Positions 39,168-48,169 of a stretch of 64,000 bases of DNA are shown here, in pieces; within the stretch, counting starts at the first letter, position 1, and each line of letters opens with the position of its first letter. Made by a program: the position numbers and the translations under genes. The notes beneath the pieces were generated by a model that ran no database searches, was not told where the DNA came from, and saw only the letters and a program-made list of their open reading frames with translations. The stretch is from CAYMWF01 sp964394085 [NCBI: uncultured Gemmatimonadota bacterium]. GTDB taxonomy: Bacteria; GCA-2686955; CAYMWF01. The DNA lies in contig CAYMWF010000010.1 of NCBI GenBank assembly GCA_964394085.1, positions 1 to 64,000 of the forward strand. The letters run 5' to 3'.

Positions 39168-42100
39168 GGAAAATCGAAAAAAGAAAAAACCGCGCTGAAA
39201 AGTGCATATTTATTCTAGTTTGCTTATTTATCTCAGCATGCCATATCCCGGTTGCTGCACATGGGGAGCAGGAGATAAATGATGATGCCGGAGCGGGGAT
39301 CATTGATACCAACTCCGTTTCTATGGAAGAACCGGATATCGATCCGGTGAAAATCGAAGCGATACTTGGAGAAATCGCTCAAACAAGAAAGGAAGCGATA
39401 ACAAATCTCGAAAAGCATCTTGGAGTGTGGCCGGATGCCGATCCCGACGGGAGCCTTCGGCTATTGCTGGCAGGTCTCTACCAGGAAGAAGCGACCGAGG
39501 AATATGAGCGGGAATTCGAACTTTACGATCAAGGCGTGATGGTTGAACCGCCCGTACTGGAGTATGATCCGTCGATCAAGCTCTACCAGACCTTGTTGGA
39601 CGGCTTCCCCGACGCACCTATAACGGATCGCATACTTTATCATCTTGGATACTGTCTTTCCGCAAACGGTGAAAATGAAACCGCCATCGATTTATGGACA
39701 TCCCTTGGTCAGGATTATCCCGAAAGCGAATATGCAGCGGAAGCCTGGATGAGGGTGGGAGAAATCCTGTTCGATGATTACCGCTTCGATGAGGCGGCAG
39801 ACGCCTATCGCCAGGTTCTCAGTTATTGGGATTCGATCTACTTCGACAAAGCATTATATAAACTTGGCTGGGTGAGCTATTTGATCGATGAATATGACGA
39901 TGCTATCAGTTATTTCATTTTTCTATTAAACGAAAACGAGAAAAATGAAGCAGAGGAAGGCGAGGTTTCCAGAGAAAGGAACCGCCTGGGGCTCGAGCAG
40001 GAGGCACTCGAATATGCCGCGCTGTCATTTATCGAGCATGGCGGAGTAGGAACATTCAGAATTTTCAATGAGAACTCTGACGAGTATCCGTATTTACCGG
40101 ACATCTTGGTAAAAATGGGTGAATTCTATGAAAAGAGAGAATGGTTCGAAGCCGCAATAGAAGCGTACGATTCACACGCGGAACTTTACCCCCTTCATCT
40201 ATCTGGACCGAAGGTTCGACTGTCATCGATCAGAGCTCATGAACAGATCGAAGATTTCGAAGGCAGTATGATAAGCAGGGAAGCTCTCGCACTCCAATTC
40301 GGAGCTGGGAGCGAATGGGCTGAGGTTAACGGCGACAGCAAGGAAGCGGAAGGAATGCTGCAATTCGCTGCGGGCTCGCTCTATGATGCAGCAAAATATT
40401 TTCACAGGGAGGGGAAACAGGCGGGAGACGAGGCAACATGTCTTCGTGCTCTAGACGATTATCAAATACTTCTCGATGCTTATCCAACCTTCGATAAGAG
40501 GGTGGAGGCTATCTATGCAATGGCGGATTGTTATTTTACCGTCGATATGTTCACTGATGCTGGCAGGCAATACATGACGGTCGCCCGAGCTGAAGAACAA
40601 ACCGACTCACTGCGCAGCCTGGCCGCTTTGAACGGCATTGCCTCAGCTGAACAATCCCTTGAAAATGCCCCTGAGGATGCTGACAGTCTCGCTAGAGAGA
40701 CATTGATGGACTACTGTTTTTATTACATCGGCCATTTCCCGGAGTCAGATAAAACTCCTTTAATCAGGTACAAGCGAGGTGAATTGTATTTCGCTGCTGG
40801 AGAATTCGATTCGGCGGGAACCGATTTCTCTACCGTGAAGGACTGTGAGAACGAGGAGCTCAGTGCAAAAGCGGTAAGAATGCTCGCTCGCTCCCGGTAC
40901 CAGGTTGAAGATTATACCGGCGCTGAGATCTGGTTTAGAAGTGCAGCTGACTACAGCAGCGGTGAAACCAGGACAGAAATGGAAAACATGGCCCTTGTTT
41001 CTCTTTACAAACAGGCTGATGTGCTGAAGAGCGCTGACAGACTCCAGGACGCTGCTCAAGTATACGAAAAGATCGCAAAAGTTCAGACAGATCAAACTGA
41101 AGCGGTTGATGCATTATTCGAAGCAGCGACCCTGTACTCGACAGTGAGTGAATCACTTACTGTCTCTTACCCGGACAGCGCTGCAAATATCAGCACTAGA
41201 GCGGCAGAAACATTCGAAAGCCTGGCTTCACTATATCCCGCATCCGAATTTGCGCCGAAGGCTCTTTATAACGCTGCGTATCTAAGGGAGGGGCGGGAGG
41301 AGTTTCTGTTAGCGGCTGAAAATTACCGTAACATTTCGAAAAAATATTCGGGATCGGAATATGCGGACAACGCGGCTTTCCTTTATGCATCGAACCTTGA
41401 GAAAGGCGGGATGGGGGAGGAAGCCTTTCAAGCATTCCGGACTTACGCAAAAACACGCCAGGATCCGCACCGCCGACTTTCTTCATATCTCAAGATGGTG
41501 CAGGGTTTCAGCGAGAGAGGAAAACCGAGTAAGACGAATTATTACGTTATCCAGACATATAAATTGGATAAAGAATGCAAAGAGAAGGGCATTGAACTGG
41601 ATCAGGCTGCACTGTCTGAAATATTCTTCGCGGGCGCAACAATCACCTCCAAACGTTTTGAAGAGGTAGAGCTCAAACAGCCTCTCAATAAGAATCTTAA
41701 AAAGAAAAAGCAGCTCCTCGACACCCTTATCCGCGAATGTCTCGGGACCGCCGCTTTGAAGGTGGCACCTTGGACGTTCGCAGCGACATATCGGATGGGG
41801 GAGGCTTTCGAGCATTATTACAATGCGCTCATCAACGCTGAACTACCCTCGAACCTTTCACCGGTCGAACAGGATATTTACATAATTGAACTGGAAGAGG
41901 CGGCCGAACCTTTTGTCAACAAAGCGGTGCAGGCCTATTCTGCCGTATGCCGGCAGTCCAGCGAGCTGGGTATAGAAAGCGAATGGCCGGACAAAGCGCT
42001 CATACGGCTTGAGATTCTCGATCCATCCATCCATGAGGAAACCGTCGCTTTGATGGAAAGATCTTCTGGGGATGCGGGTGTTGAAGATGAACGCGAACCG

Positions 42101-42559
42101 GCCGCTGAATCTGTTGAAGACCAGCTGGCATCTCTCACCCCTGAGGATGAGTCGCTATCGATCGTGGAAACTTTGGAATCGATACCGGGCCACGTGGATG
42201 AGACCGAATCGCATGTAGTTTCCGAGGATAATCACACCGGTTCTCCCCAGCCGTCATTTACCGAAATCCTTCGACAGCATGACAGCAAACTGCTTTATGG
42301 AGGAATCGGGACGGGAGCGATTTCGGTCATGGCTTTTGTTGCCGTGGATAACGGGACAACTATTGGAGTTGCTTCCGGATTGATCTCCGCTGCACTTCTG
42401 GGGACTTGGAGCTATTTCAACTTCGTAGAAAATGAAAGCGAAAACCTTGGTGCTTCAACCATCCCGTCAGACAAGAAATATATTTTGACCGCATCGGGTC
42501 CGGGGATTTGGAGCGGCAAACCAGGACTGGGTTTCAATATATTCTTCAGAGGGTTGTGA
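39164..42559 (+). CDS. Very large TPR protein of the ExbB/ExbD cluster (GltD/GltE-like)
   Basis: 1131 residues. An N-terminal hydrophobic helix (14-34) contains LFISACHIP, a possible lipobox Cys at 26. Many TPR units follow: RILYHLGYCLSANGENETAIDLW, AWMRVGEILFDDYRFDEAADAYRQ, ALYKLGWVSYLIDEYDDAISYF and more up to about residue 800. The last 120 residues hold a glutamate-rich linker and two hydrophobic stretches (about 1045-1085). Size, repeats and neighbours fit the large periplasmic TPR proteins of Myxococcus gliding and spore-coat machines; direct homology cannot be proved by eye. Confidence 0.7.
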   Translation: MRKIEKRKNRAEKCIFILVCLFISACHIPVAAHGEQEINDDAGAGIIDTNSVSMEEPDIDPVKIEAILGEIAQTRKEAITNLEKHLGVWPDADPDGSLRLLLAGLYQEEATEEYEREFELYDQGVMVEPPVLEYDPSIKLYQTLLDGFPDAPITDRILYHLGYCLSANGENETAIDLWTSLGQDYPESEYAAEAWMRVGEILFDDYRFDEAADAYRQVLSYWDSIYFDKALYKLGWVSYLIDEYDDAISYFIFLLNENEKNEAEEGEVSRERNRLGLEQEALEYAALSFIEHGGVGTFRIFNENSDEYPYLPDILVKMGEFYEKREWFEAAIEAYDSHAELYPLHLSGPKVRLSSIRAHEQIEDFEGSMISREALALQFGAGSEWAEVNGDSKEAEGMLQFAAGSLYDAAKYFHREGKQAGDEATCLRALDDYQILLDAYPTFDKRVEAIYAMADCYFTVDMFTDAGRQYMTVARAEEQTDSLRSLAALNGIASAEQSLENAPEDADSLARETLMDYCFYYIGHFPESDKTPLIRYKRGELYFAAGEFDSAGTDFSTVKDCENEELSAKAVRMLARSRYQVEDYTGAEIWFRSAADYSSGETRTEMENMALVSLYKQADVLKSADRLQDAAQVYEKIAKVQTDQTEAVDALFEAATLYSTVSESLTVSYPDSAANISTRAAETFESLASLYPASEFAPKALYNAAYLREGREEFLLAAENYRNISKKYSGSEYADNAAFLYASNLEKGGMGEEAFQAFRTYAKTRQDPHRRLSSYLKMVQGFSERGKPSKTNYYVIQTYKLDKECKEKGIELDQAALSEIFFAGATITSKRFEEVELKQPLNKNLKKKKQLLDTLIRECLGTAALKVAPWTFAATYRMGEAFEHYYNALINAELPSNLSPVEQDIYIIELEEAAEPFVNKAVQAYSAVCRQSSELGIESEWPDKALIRLEILDPSIHEETVALMERSSGDAGVEDEREPAAESVEDQLASLTPEDESLSIVETLESIPGHVDETESHVVSEDNHTGSPQPSFTEILRQHDSKLLYGGIGTGAISVMAFVAVDNGTTIGVASGLISAALLGTWSYFNFVENESENLGASTIPSDKKYILTASGPGIWSGKPGLGFNIFFRGL

Positions 42560-42603
42560 AGTATGCCGATGTCAATTAAGTATATCGATTCAGGAGTTCT
42601 TTC

Positions 42604-43047
42604 ATGAGGTTCGTTCATATCGGGATATTCGTCATGGTAATCCTTGCGATCCCTGTATGCGCCACGGGACAGGAGCCGGTTATCCCGGATGAAAACGCAA
42701 TGGCCACGATTGAAAATGAAAGAACTGATGAAAGTGTGGATTCGGGAGTCCAGGAGCTAGTAATTGAAGAAGAAATAAGGGTAAGAGGAACAATCGAAAA
42801 ACCGGGCGTGCTCTATTTGATTCCGCAGAAACGCGAGTTATTTGAATCCGAAATGAATGAACCGGGTTTTGACAAACAACTTTCTAGATTGCGGTATTCG
42901 ACAGTGATTCCCAATGCTCACCTGCTTGAAGTGGGCGGAACCGTTTCTGCTTCAGGTGCGCTTGAGGGCTTATCTCCCGGGGAAGAGAGCGTTTCCAAGA
43001 ACAGGTCTCTTACAGAGGCTTTGTCCAGGAAACTGAAGGAAAAATGA
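42604..43047 (+). CDS. Small secreted protein of the ExbB/ExbD cluster
   Basis: 147 residues. Signal peptide about 1-22 (ending in CATGQEP). The mature part is acidic, with a central motif EIRVRGTIEKPGVLYLIPQKREL (58-80) that looks like a small beta domain, followed by a charged tail ending in KLKEK. No family recognised, but short proteins with a V-G-x-x-x-x-P-x-V-x-x-I-P pattern occur beside ExbB/ExbD pairs. It lies 29 bases before exbB. Confidence 0.6.
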   Translation: MRFVHIGIFVMVILAIPVCATGQEPVIPDENAMATIENERTDESVDSGVQELVIEEEIRVRGTIEKPGVLYLIPQKRELFESEMNEPGFDKQLSRLRYSTVIPNAHLLEVGGTVSASGALEGLSPGEESVSKNRSLTEALSRKLKEK

Positions 43048-43076
43048 CATGCCGTTAGAGAAAAAGGAGGCAATCA

Positions 43077-43763
43077 ATGGATGGTTTTATCCTGGCATTT
43101 AAAGAGGGCGGATTCATGATGTACGTGATTCTGCTGGCTGGGATGATCGCTCTCGGCATCACAATAGAGCGAGCCGTTCTGCTCTGGGGTGGGTTCCCCA
43201 GGGGGATCAGGCGAAATGTCGAGAAGATCTTCAAGGAAGTGGATGGAAACAATCTAAGTAATGCTATCAGTTTGTGCGAGAAAGACACGAACTCTCTTAC
43301 GAGAATTATCGGCGTCGCACTGAAATTCACCGGGGAAAACGACAGAGGTATGCAGAATGCGGTGGATGAAGCCGCCCTGACTGAAATTCCAAGGCTGCAG
43401 GATCGCACAGCGTATCTTGCGGTTATCGCCCAAATCGCGACTCTGCTCGGGCTTCTCGGGACCATAATCGGGCTTATGCAGTCGTTCGAGGCTGTAGGTT
43501 CAGCCGATGCGTCGCAGAAAGCGGCCCTGCTGGCGAGCGGTATATCGAAGGCATTGAATACAACGGCGTTCGGTCTTTTCATCGCCGTTCCTTCCATGAT
43601 TTCGTATACAATTATTCAGCGTCGGACCGAAAAGCTTATCGATTTACTCGACGAGTACTCGGTCACCTTGATGAACAAGCTGGCGAGAAGTCGACAGCGG
43701 GCAGCCTCCTCTGGTAGCTTTGCGTCGGAATCCGCCGATGCAGTGAGCAGCGTAAAGTCGTAA
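43077..43763 (+). CDS. MotA/TolQ/ExbB-type proton channel protein
   Basis: 228 residues; stator-like motor subunit of the inner membrane. Three helices: about 13-37, 113-137 and 162-182. The conserved block TLLGLLGTIIGLMQSF (122-137) and KALNTTAFGLFIAVPS (158-173) line the proton path. AGGAGG stands before the ATG. Followed by two ExbD genes, the order of aglR-aglQ-aglS in myxobacteria. Confidence 0.92.
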   Translation: MDGFILAFKEGGFMMYVILLAGMIALGITIERAVLLWGGFPRGIRRNVEKIFKEVDGNNLSNAISLCEKDTNSLTRIIGVALKFTGENDRGMQNAVDEAALTEIPRLQDRTAYLAVIAQIATLLGLLGTIIGLMQSFEAVGSADASQKAALLASGISKALNTTAFGLFIAVPSMISYTIIQRRTEKLIDLLDEYSVTLMNKLARSRQRAASSGSFASESADAVSSVKS

Positions 43764-43787
43764 TCACCACTAACCAGGGAGCTGAAG

Positions 43788-44276
43788 ATGGCGTTTCCGG
43801 CTTCAAAAAGGGCTCACCCCAGAAAAGTTGACACGGAGCTTAACCTGACTCCGATCATGAACGTTTTCGTGATCCTTGTCCCATTCCTTCTCCTGACTGC
43901 AGTGTTTGCGCAGACTGCTGTTCTTAACCTCAGCCTGCCTACCGGGGATGAAGGAGGGGAAGATGAAGCGGCTCAGCAGGAAGAGCCTCCACCCAAGTTG
44001 ATGATTTCCATCACCGACACGGGTTTCCTGATCGGCGCCATCGGCGGTGTGCTTCCGGAGATAGAGAAGGTGGATGACGATTATGACTTCGAATTGCTGA
44101 AAAAGAAGCTCGCAGAGATCAAGGAACAGCATCCGACCCAGGCTTCTGCAGTAATAGTATCCGAACCGGAAATCCTCTACGATAATATTATTCAGCTCAT
44201 GGATGCCTGCATAATAACCGGTTTCGAAGATATCTCACTTGCGAGAGGTGTTGTCCTGGGCGGAGGGGGGGCGTAA
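43788..44276 (+). CDS. ExbD/TolR-like protein lacking the usual transmembrane aspartate
   Basis: 162 residues, one N-terminal helix and a periplasmic domain. In ExbD/TolR/AglQ the helix starts with a pattern like LTPhhDhh, the Asp (E. coli ExbD D25) carrying the proton. Here the segment is LNLTPIMNVFVILVPFLLL and residue 25 is Asn. The periplasmic domain has a Pro/Glu-rich linker then a normal ExbD fold. Partner of the ExbB before and the ExbD after it. Either it has a structural role or the protonatable Asp is supplied only by the second ExbD. Confidence 0.88.
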   Translation: MAFPASKRAHPRKVDTELNLTPIMNVFVILVPFLLLTAVFAQTAVLNLSLPTGDEGGEDEAAQQEEPPPKLMISITDTGFLIGAIGGVLPEIEKVDDDYDFELLKKKLAEIKEQHPTQASAVIVSEPEILYDNIIQLMDACIITGFEDISLARGVVLGGGGA

Positions 44277-44277
44277 A

Positions 44278-44805
44278 ATGTTTCCACCGTCAAAACGGCG
44301 AGAGCTCCTCGAAACGAACAACCCGAGGCGGAACAGAAGATCACAGACAATATTTACTTTGAATATTACGTCCATGATCGACATGTTCACCATCCTCCTG
44401 GTTTTTCTTTTGAAGAGTTTTTCGACTGAAGGGGAGCTCATGTCCGTTGCGCCGAACCTGATGTTGCCCAGCTCGGAGTTGGCGAACGTGAAAGCAACGG
44501 AAACGGTCACGATCGCTCTTACATCCAGTGATCTCCTGGTGAATGGCGAGGTGGTGGAGGAGTGGGACAACATGGAAGAAGGAGAAACACCGATTATACC
44601 CCGGCTCTTTGCGCTCCTGGAGGAAGAAAAATCGAAAATGGAATGGGTGACTGGTCTCAAGGGTGAAAAAGCGGAATTTCCGGGATTGGTGATTATACAG
44701 GGTGATAAGGGAATTCCATTTCATTATATAGAAAAAGTGATGTTTACATGCGGTCAAGCGCAATACAACAATATTTCTCTGGCAGTTTACAGGCATCAAT
44801 CATGA
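44278..44805 (+). CDS. ExbD/TolR-like protein with the conserved aspartate
   Basis: 175 residues from the ATG one base after the previous stop. The helix reads TLNITSMIDMFTILLVFLLKSF (28-49) with D35 in the proton-carrying position. A periplasmic ExbD domain follows. Together with the N25 paralogue it makes an asymmetric ExbD pair beside one ExbB. Confidence 0.9.
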   Translation: MFPPSKRRELLETNNPRRNRRSQTIFTLNITSMIDMFTILLVFLLKSFSTEGELMSVAPNLMLPSSELANVKATETVTIALTSSDLLVNGEVVEEWDNMEEGETPIIPRLFALLEEEKSKMEWVTGLKGEKAEFPGLVIIQGDKGIPFHYIEKVMFTCGQAQYNNISLAVYRHQS

Positions 44806-44821
44806 TTATCCGGAGTACAAG

Positions 44822-45835
44822 ATGACGAAATCCGGCAGATTGTACAAGTTGATTGAATCCGACCAGATTTTCTCCTGGGTGATGCTGGTCTGTTTCGTGA
44901 TATACGTAAATCTCAGTCTTTTTTTCGTGCTCGTTGAGAAACCCGAAACTAAAGACATAAGTGATGAGGTAATGAAGCGTCGCATCGCCAGACTGATCAT
45001 GAGCGCTGATTTCGATGAAATTGATTTCGGCGAAAGTGGCTGGGAGAAGAGCGCTTCGGATCTTGGAGCAGGCGAAGGTCAGGCGGATGAGGAAGCCGAG
45101 GTTGAAGAGGTGGAAGAGGCGGAGGAAGGCGAGGGAGAGGGCGCCGCTGAAGGTGAAGGCGAAGGGGAAGGAACCGGGGGTGAGCGGACCGAAGAAGAAG
45201 TCCGGGACCATGTCCGAAATGTAGGCCTGCTCGCTGAGTTGACCGGCCGGGGTAAATCGAACAAAACAGGATCGGGAGCATCGGGTATATTTGGAAACAG
45301 CGAAGTAGAAAAGAATTTCGATAATGTTCTTTCCGGTCTTGATGGTGTTCGCGTGGCGAAAGCCGGAGAAACCGGAAACCTGGGTAACCTGGGTCTGGTC
45401 GAAGGAGGAGGAGGAGGAGGAGATGAGCTGGTTTCACTGTTCAGCGACAAGGCCGCGGCAAAAGAGGATGTGGATATCGAACGGGAGGGTTCTCTCGAAT
45501 TGAGCGGGCCCGGGCCGATCAAAGGTGCCGGAAGTAAGAGCAGCTACAGGTCTGCAAAGCAAATCAACGAAGTTGTCAAAAGCCATCTCGGTTCTCTTGA
45601 ATATTGCTACAACAGAAGACTGAAAAGAAATCCGAATCTCCAGGGGAGAATCGTGATCAAATTCACTATCAATGCGAACGGAGCGGTTTCAGAATGCAGA
45701 TCCGTGGAATCCTCGATGGGAGACAGCAATGTCGAGCAATGCCTGGTAAGGAGTATCAGGCGATGGAAATTCCCGGAAATTTCGGAAGGAGATACTGAAA
45801 TCACATATCCATTCGTGTTCTTCCCTGAACGATGA
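44822..45835 (+). CDS. TonB-like protein with an AgmX/PglI C-terminal domain
   Basis: 337 residues. A single helix (18-38, WVMLVCFVIYVNLSLFFVLV) anchors it. Residues 85-122 are an acidic low-complexity linker of GluGly repeats and 190-200 a glycine run, probably spanning the periplasm. Residues about 250-335 form the terminal domain: HLGSLEYCYNRRLKRNP, QGRIVIKFTINANGAVSE, and a C-terminal RRWKFPEISEG with YPFVFF. Conserved cysteines are C262, C292 and C307. This is the domain that ends the myxobacterial A-motility proteins GltG (PglI) and GltJ (AgmX). Confidence 0.85.
   Translation: MTKSGRLYKLIESDQIFSWVMLVCFVIYVNLSLFFVLVEKPETKDISDEVMKRRIARLIMSADFDEIDFGESGWEKSASDLGAGEGQADEEAEVEEVEEAEEGEGEGAAEGEGEGEGTGGERTEEEVRDHVRNVGLLAELTGRGKSNKTGSGASGIFGNSEVEKNFDNVLSGLDGVRVAKAGETGNLGNLGLVEGGGGGGDELVSLFSDKAAAKEDVDIEREGSLELSGPGPIKGAGSKSSYRSAKQINEVVKSHLGSLEYCYNRRLKRNPNLQGRIVIKFTINANGAVSECRSVESSMGDSNVEQCLVRSIRRWKFPEISEGDTEITYPFVFFPER
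45403..45422 (+). repeat. GGA trinucleotide run in the AgmX-like gene
   Basis: About six GGA units encode the glycine stretch at 195-200 of the TonB-like protein. A second short GAAGGx tandem lies at about 45148-45172. Both are in frame, so length change by threes would only alter the linker. Confidence 0.6.
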
Positions 45836-45870
45836 GTTCACAATATCTTCTTCAAAACCCCCTATCCACC

Positions 45871-45890
45871 TGCCGGTCCATCTACCGGCA
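45871..45890 (+). terminator. Weak hairpin after the AgmX-like gene
   Basis: TGCCGGT and ACCGGCA enclose six bases about 35 bases after the stop. No T-run follows (TTCCCC), so if it ends transcription it would need Rho. The rest of the 292-base gap to 46128 shows nothing else. Confidence 0.3.
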
Positions 45891-46127
45891 TTCCCCATGA
45901 TATTAAAAACACAATTTCGAACCTGCAGTTGATTTACCGGCTCCGGGATATGCTTCTTGAAGAAAGGAGTAAAATTTCCTTTCCCGGCTCCTCTGTCCCG
46001 GTTTAAAGTACTCTCGCATGTAACACTGTTTCGGTCGAGCGAAACGATAAACCTTGAGATCAGATGGATTTCACCGTCAAGATTTTGTCCAGATTTGAGT
46101 GAAACTTTTCACGAATGGTTTAATACA

Positions 46128-48089
46128 GTGAGAGTGGGTGACCGCCGGTTTCCGGCCGAGTCCGGAAAACTTATAGCAGCGACTGCTCTGGGCGCTGCTC
46201 TGCTTCTATGCCTACTTACCTTGCCGAACGATTTCATCTGGGATGACTGGGACAAAATCTCTTCCGTGCCTTCTTTGTCCAATATTCCCCTTTTATCTCT
46301 TTTTTCGCCCTCCTACTGGGGCAAAGCCTCGCATGAACCCGCGGAGACAGGCTATTATCGACCGGCAGCAACCATTTCATTCGCCTTGGACAACATGCTC
46401 TGGAATCCCTCCGGTTCGAACAAGCCGGCGGCGTGGCATTACAGATTCCAGGGAATAATCCTTTATGTCCTTACAGTCTGGATGGTTTTCAGGATATTTT
46501 CTACTCTGCTTGGCGGAAGCGTGGCTGGTGGAATCACTGCGTTCTTATTTGCCGTGCATCCACTCCACATAGAAGTTATCTCGTTCTTATCCGCACGGCC
46601 GGATCTTTTATCAGGAGCTTTCTGCCTGGTTTCCATGTCTTTCCTTTTTTCACCATCTTCGTCCGGAATACCCGGATCTTCGTCGACTGGAGCCGGGAAT
46701 AAAGGGAAAACTCTCAAACCGGTAGGTGTTGCCAGACTGCTGTTTTCCGTATTTTTTTTCGCCGCGGCGATATTATCGAAGGAATCGGCAGTCATTCTGC
46801 CTGTTTGTATTATTGCTGCATCTATGTTACCTGGAGGAGGAGGAATCACACGCATCCTGCCGGTTATTTTCTGTGATATCGCCATCCTCCTGGTATACTT
46901 CGTTCTAAGGTGGTGGGTTGTAGGTGAAACAGCGCCGATTCCGGATTCTTTACCCGAACTACTGCACGGAATACTCCTGGCGGGGCAAGTTTTTCTTTTC
47001 TATACGAGAGTATCATTTTTCCCTGTCGGGCTTTCCGGAGATTACGGGTTTCCTCCCGAGGGGCTGCGCGAAGTGGTTTTTTCAGGGATATCTGGTCTTG
47101 TCCTGGCCCTACTGGTACTTTCGGCAGCTTTCAAATATCGCAAATTGTGTCCCGCCTTGCCCGGGGGTACACTCTGGTTCGTTGCAGCCCTCATACCGGC
47201 TTCCAACCTGCTGCCTATTCCACAGTTTCAGGCTGACAGATATGCTTATTTTGCTACCGCCGGATGGGCGGCGCTGGTAGCCGGTTATTTATCCGGAAGA
47301 ATACAGACCGGTAAAGGTTTAACTGGCTTGTCCCGCCTCGTGATTATTTTCATGTTCATAATGGGAGGTTTTCTGACGATTATCTCAATATCCAGAGTGG
47401 GCGTCTGGCATTCTGAGCTGTCGTTCTGGAGTAACGTTCTTTCTCACGATTCATCTAATGCGCGAGGATTGTATAATCACGGAATTGTATTGGAAAAGAC
47501 AGGAGAGGATTCAACCCGGTCCGAGGAAAGAGAATATTACTATCACAAAGCTTTAGAGCAATACACGAAGGCGGCGGCACTCAATCCGGCTGCGTGGAAA
47601 ATAAGACTTACGCTTGGCGAACTCTTATGGAAATTGGGCGACATGGAAGGTTCTTTGAATGTGAATGAGCAAGCTGCCCGGGATTTTTCTGATATACCGG
47701 AGATCCAGCATAATTTTGGAGTTTCTCTTGCCAGAACCGGTCGCTACAGAGAGTCTGAAAGAGCATTTACCAGGGCGCTCGAACTCAGAGAGGATTATGC
47801 GTTGGCTTATTTCCACAGGGCAAAGATCCTGGCAAATCTGGAACAATGGACGGAAGCGGCCTTGAGTTTCGAAAAATGTCTTGATCATGATGCTGAAAAT
47901 GGTCTGGCCGCCTACATGCTTGGTGAAATTTACGCGATCCGGCTTGGCAGAAAAACTGAAGCGAATGCTTATTTCAAACGCGCACTGGCTCTCAATCCTC
48001 CTGAGAAGATACGCCGGCGGATTCTGAGACTCTATGACAATCCTGCGGGGACAAATGATGAAGAAGATGATGAAAGTTATGAAAACTAG
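46128..48089 (+). CDS. TMTC-like membrane protein with C-terminal TPR repeats
   Basis: About 653 residues from the GTG at 46128 (or 46134); a longer frame begins with TTG at 45957, but the family start is just before the first helix. The N-terminal half has at least nine hydrophobic segments, beginning with LIAATALGAALLLCLLTLP followed by FIWDDWDKI, a glycosyltransferase-C/DUF1736 pattern of TMTC protein O-mannosyltransferases. Later HPLHIEVISFLSARPD is also characteristic. The C terminus has three or four TPR units (e.g. ALEQYTKAAALNPAAW, HNFGVSLARTGRYRESERAF). It follows the AgmX-like gene and may glycosylate envelope proteins. Confidence 0.75.
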   Translation: MRVGDRRFPAESGKLIAATALGAALLLCLLTLPNDFIWDDWDKISSVPSLSNIPLLSLFSPSYWGKASHEPAETGYYRPAATISFALDNMLWNPSGSNKPAAWHYRFQGIILYVLTVWMVFRIFSTLLGGSVAGGITAFLFAVHPLHIEVISFLSARPDLLSGAFCLVSMSFLFSPSSSGIPGSSSTGAGNKGKTLKPVGVARLLFSVFFFAAAILSKESAVILPVCIIAASMLPGGGGITRILPVIFCDIAILLVYFVLRWWVVGETAPIPDSLPELLHGILLAGQVFLFYTRVSFFPVGLSGDYGFPPEGLREVVFSGISGLVLALLVLSAAFKYRKLCPALPGGTLWFVAALIPASNLLPIPQFQADRYAYFATAGWAALVAGYLSGRIQTGKGLTGLSRLVIIFMFIMGGFLTIISISRVGVWHSELSFWSNVLSHDSSNARGLYNHGIVLEKTGEDSTRSEEREYYYHKALEQYTKAAALNPAAWKIRLTLGELLWKLGDMEGSLNVNEQAARDFSDIPEIQHNFGVSLARTGRYRESERAFTRALELREDYALAYFHRAKILANLEQWTEAALSFEKCLDHDAENGLAAYMLGEIYAIRLGRKTEANAYFKRALALNPPEKIRRRILRLYDNPAGTNDEEDDESYEN

Positions 48090-48169
48090 GAGATTGGGTC
48101 TTCCCCGAATGCTTTCGCTCGACCTGCGGGGAGTTTCAAAAAACGAACCCGTAAACCAGGAGAGTAGAT

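Noticed and set aside
45957-46127. A 57-residue N-terminal extension of the TMTC-like protein from a TTG.
   Set aside because: No binding site, sequence is not membrane-like, and the family starts at the first helix.
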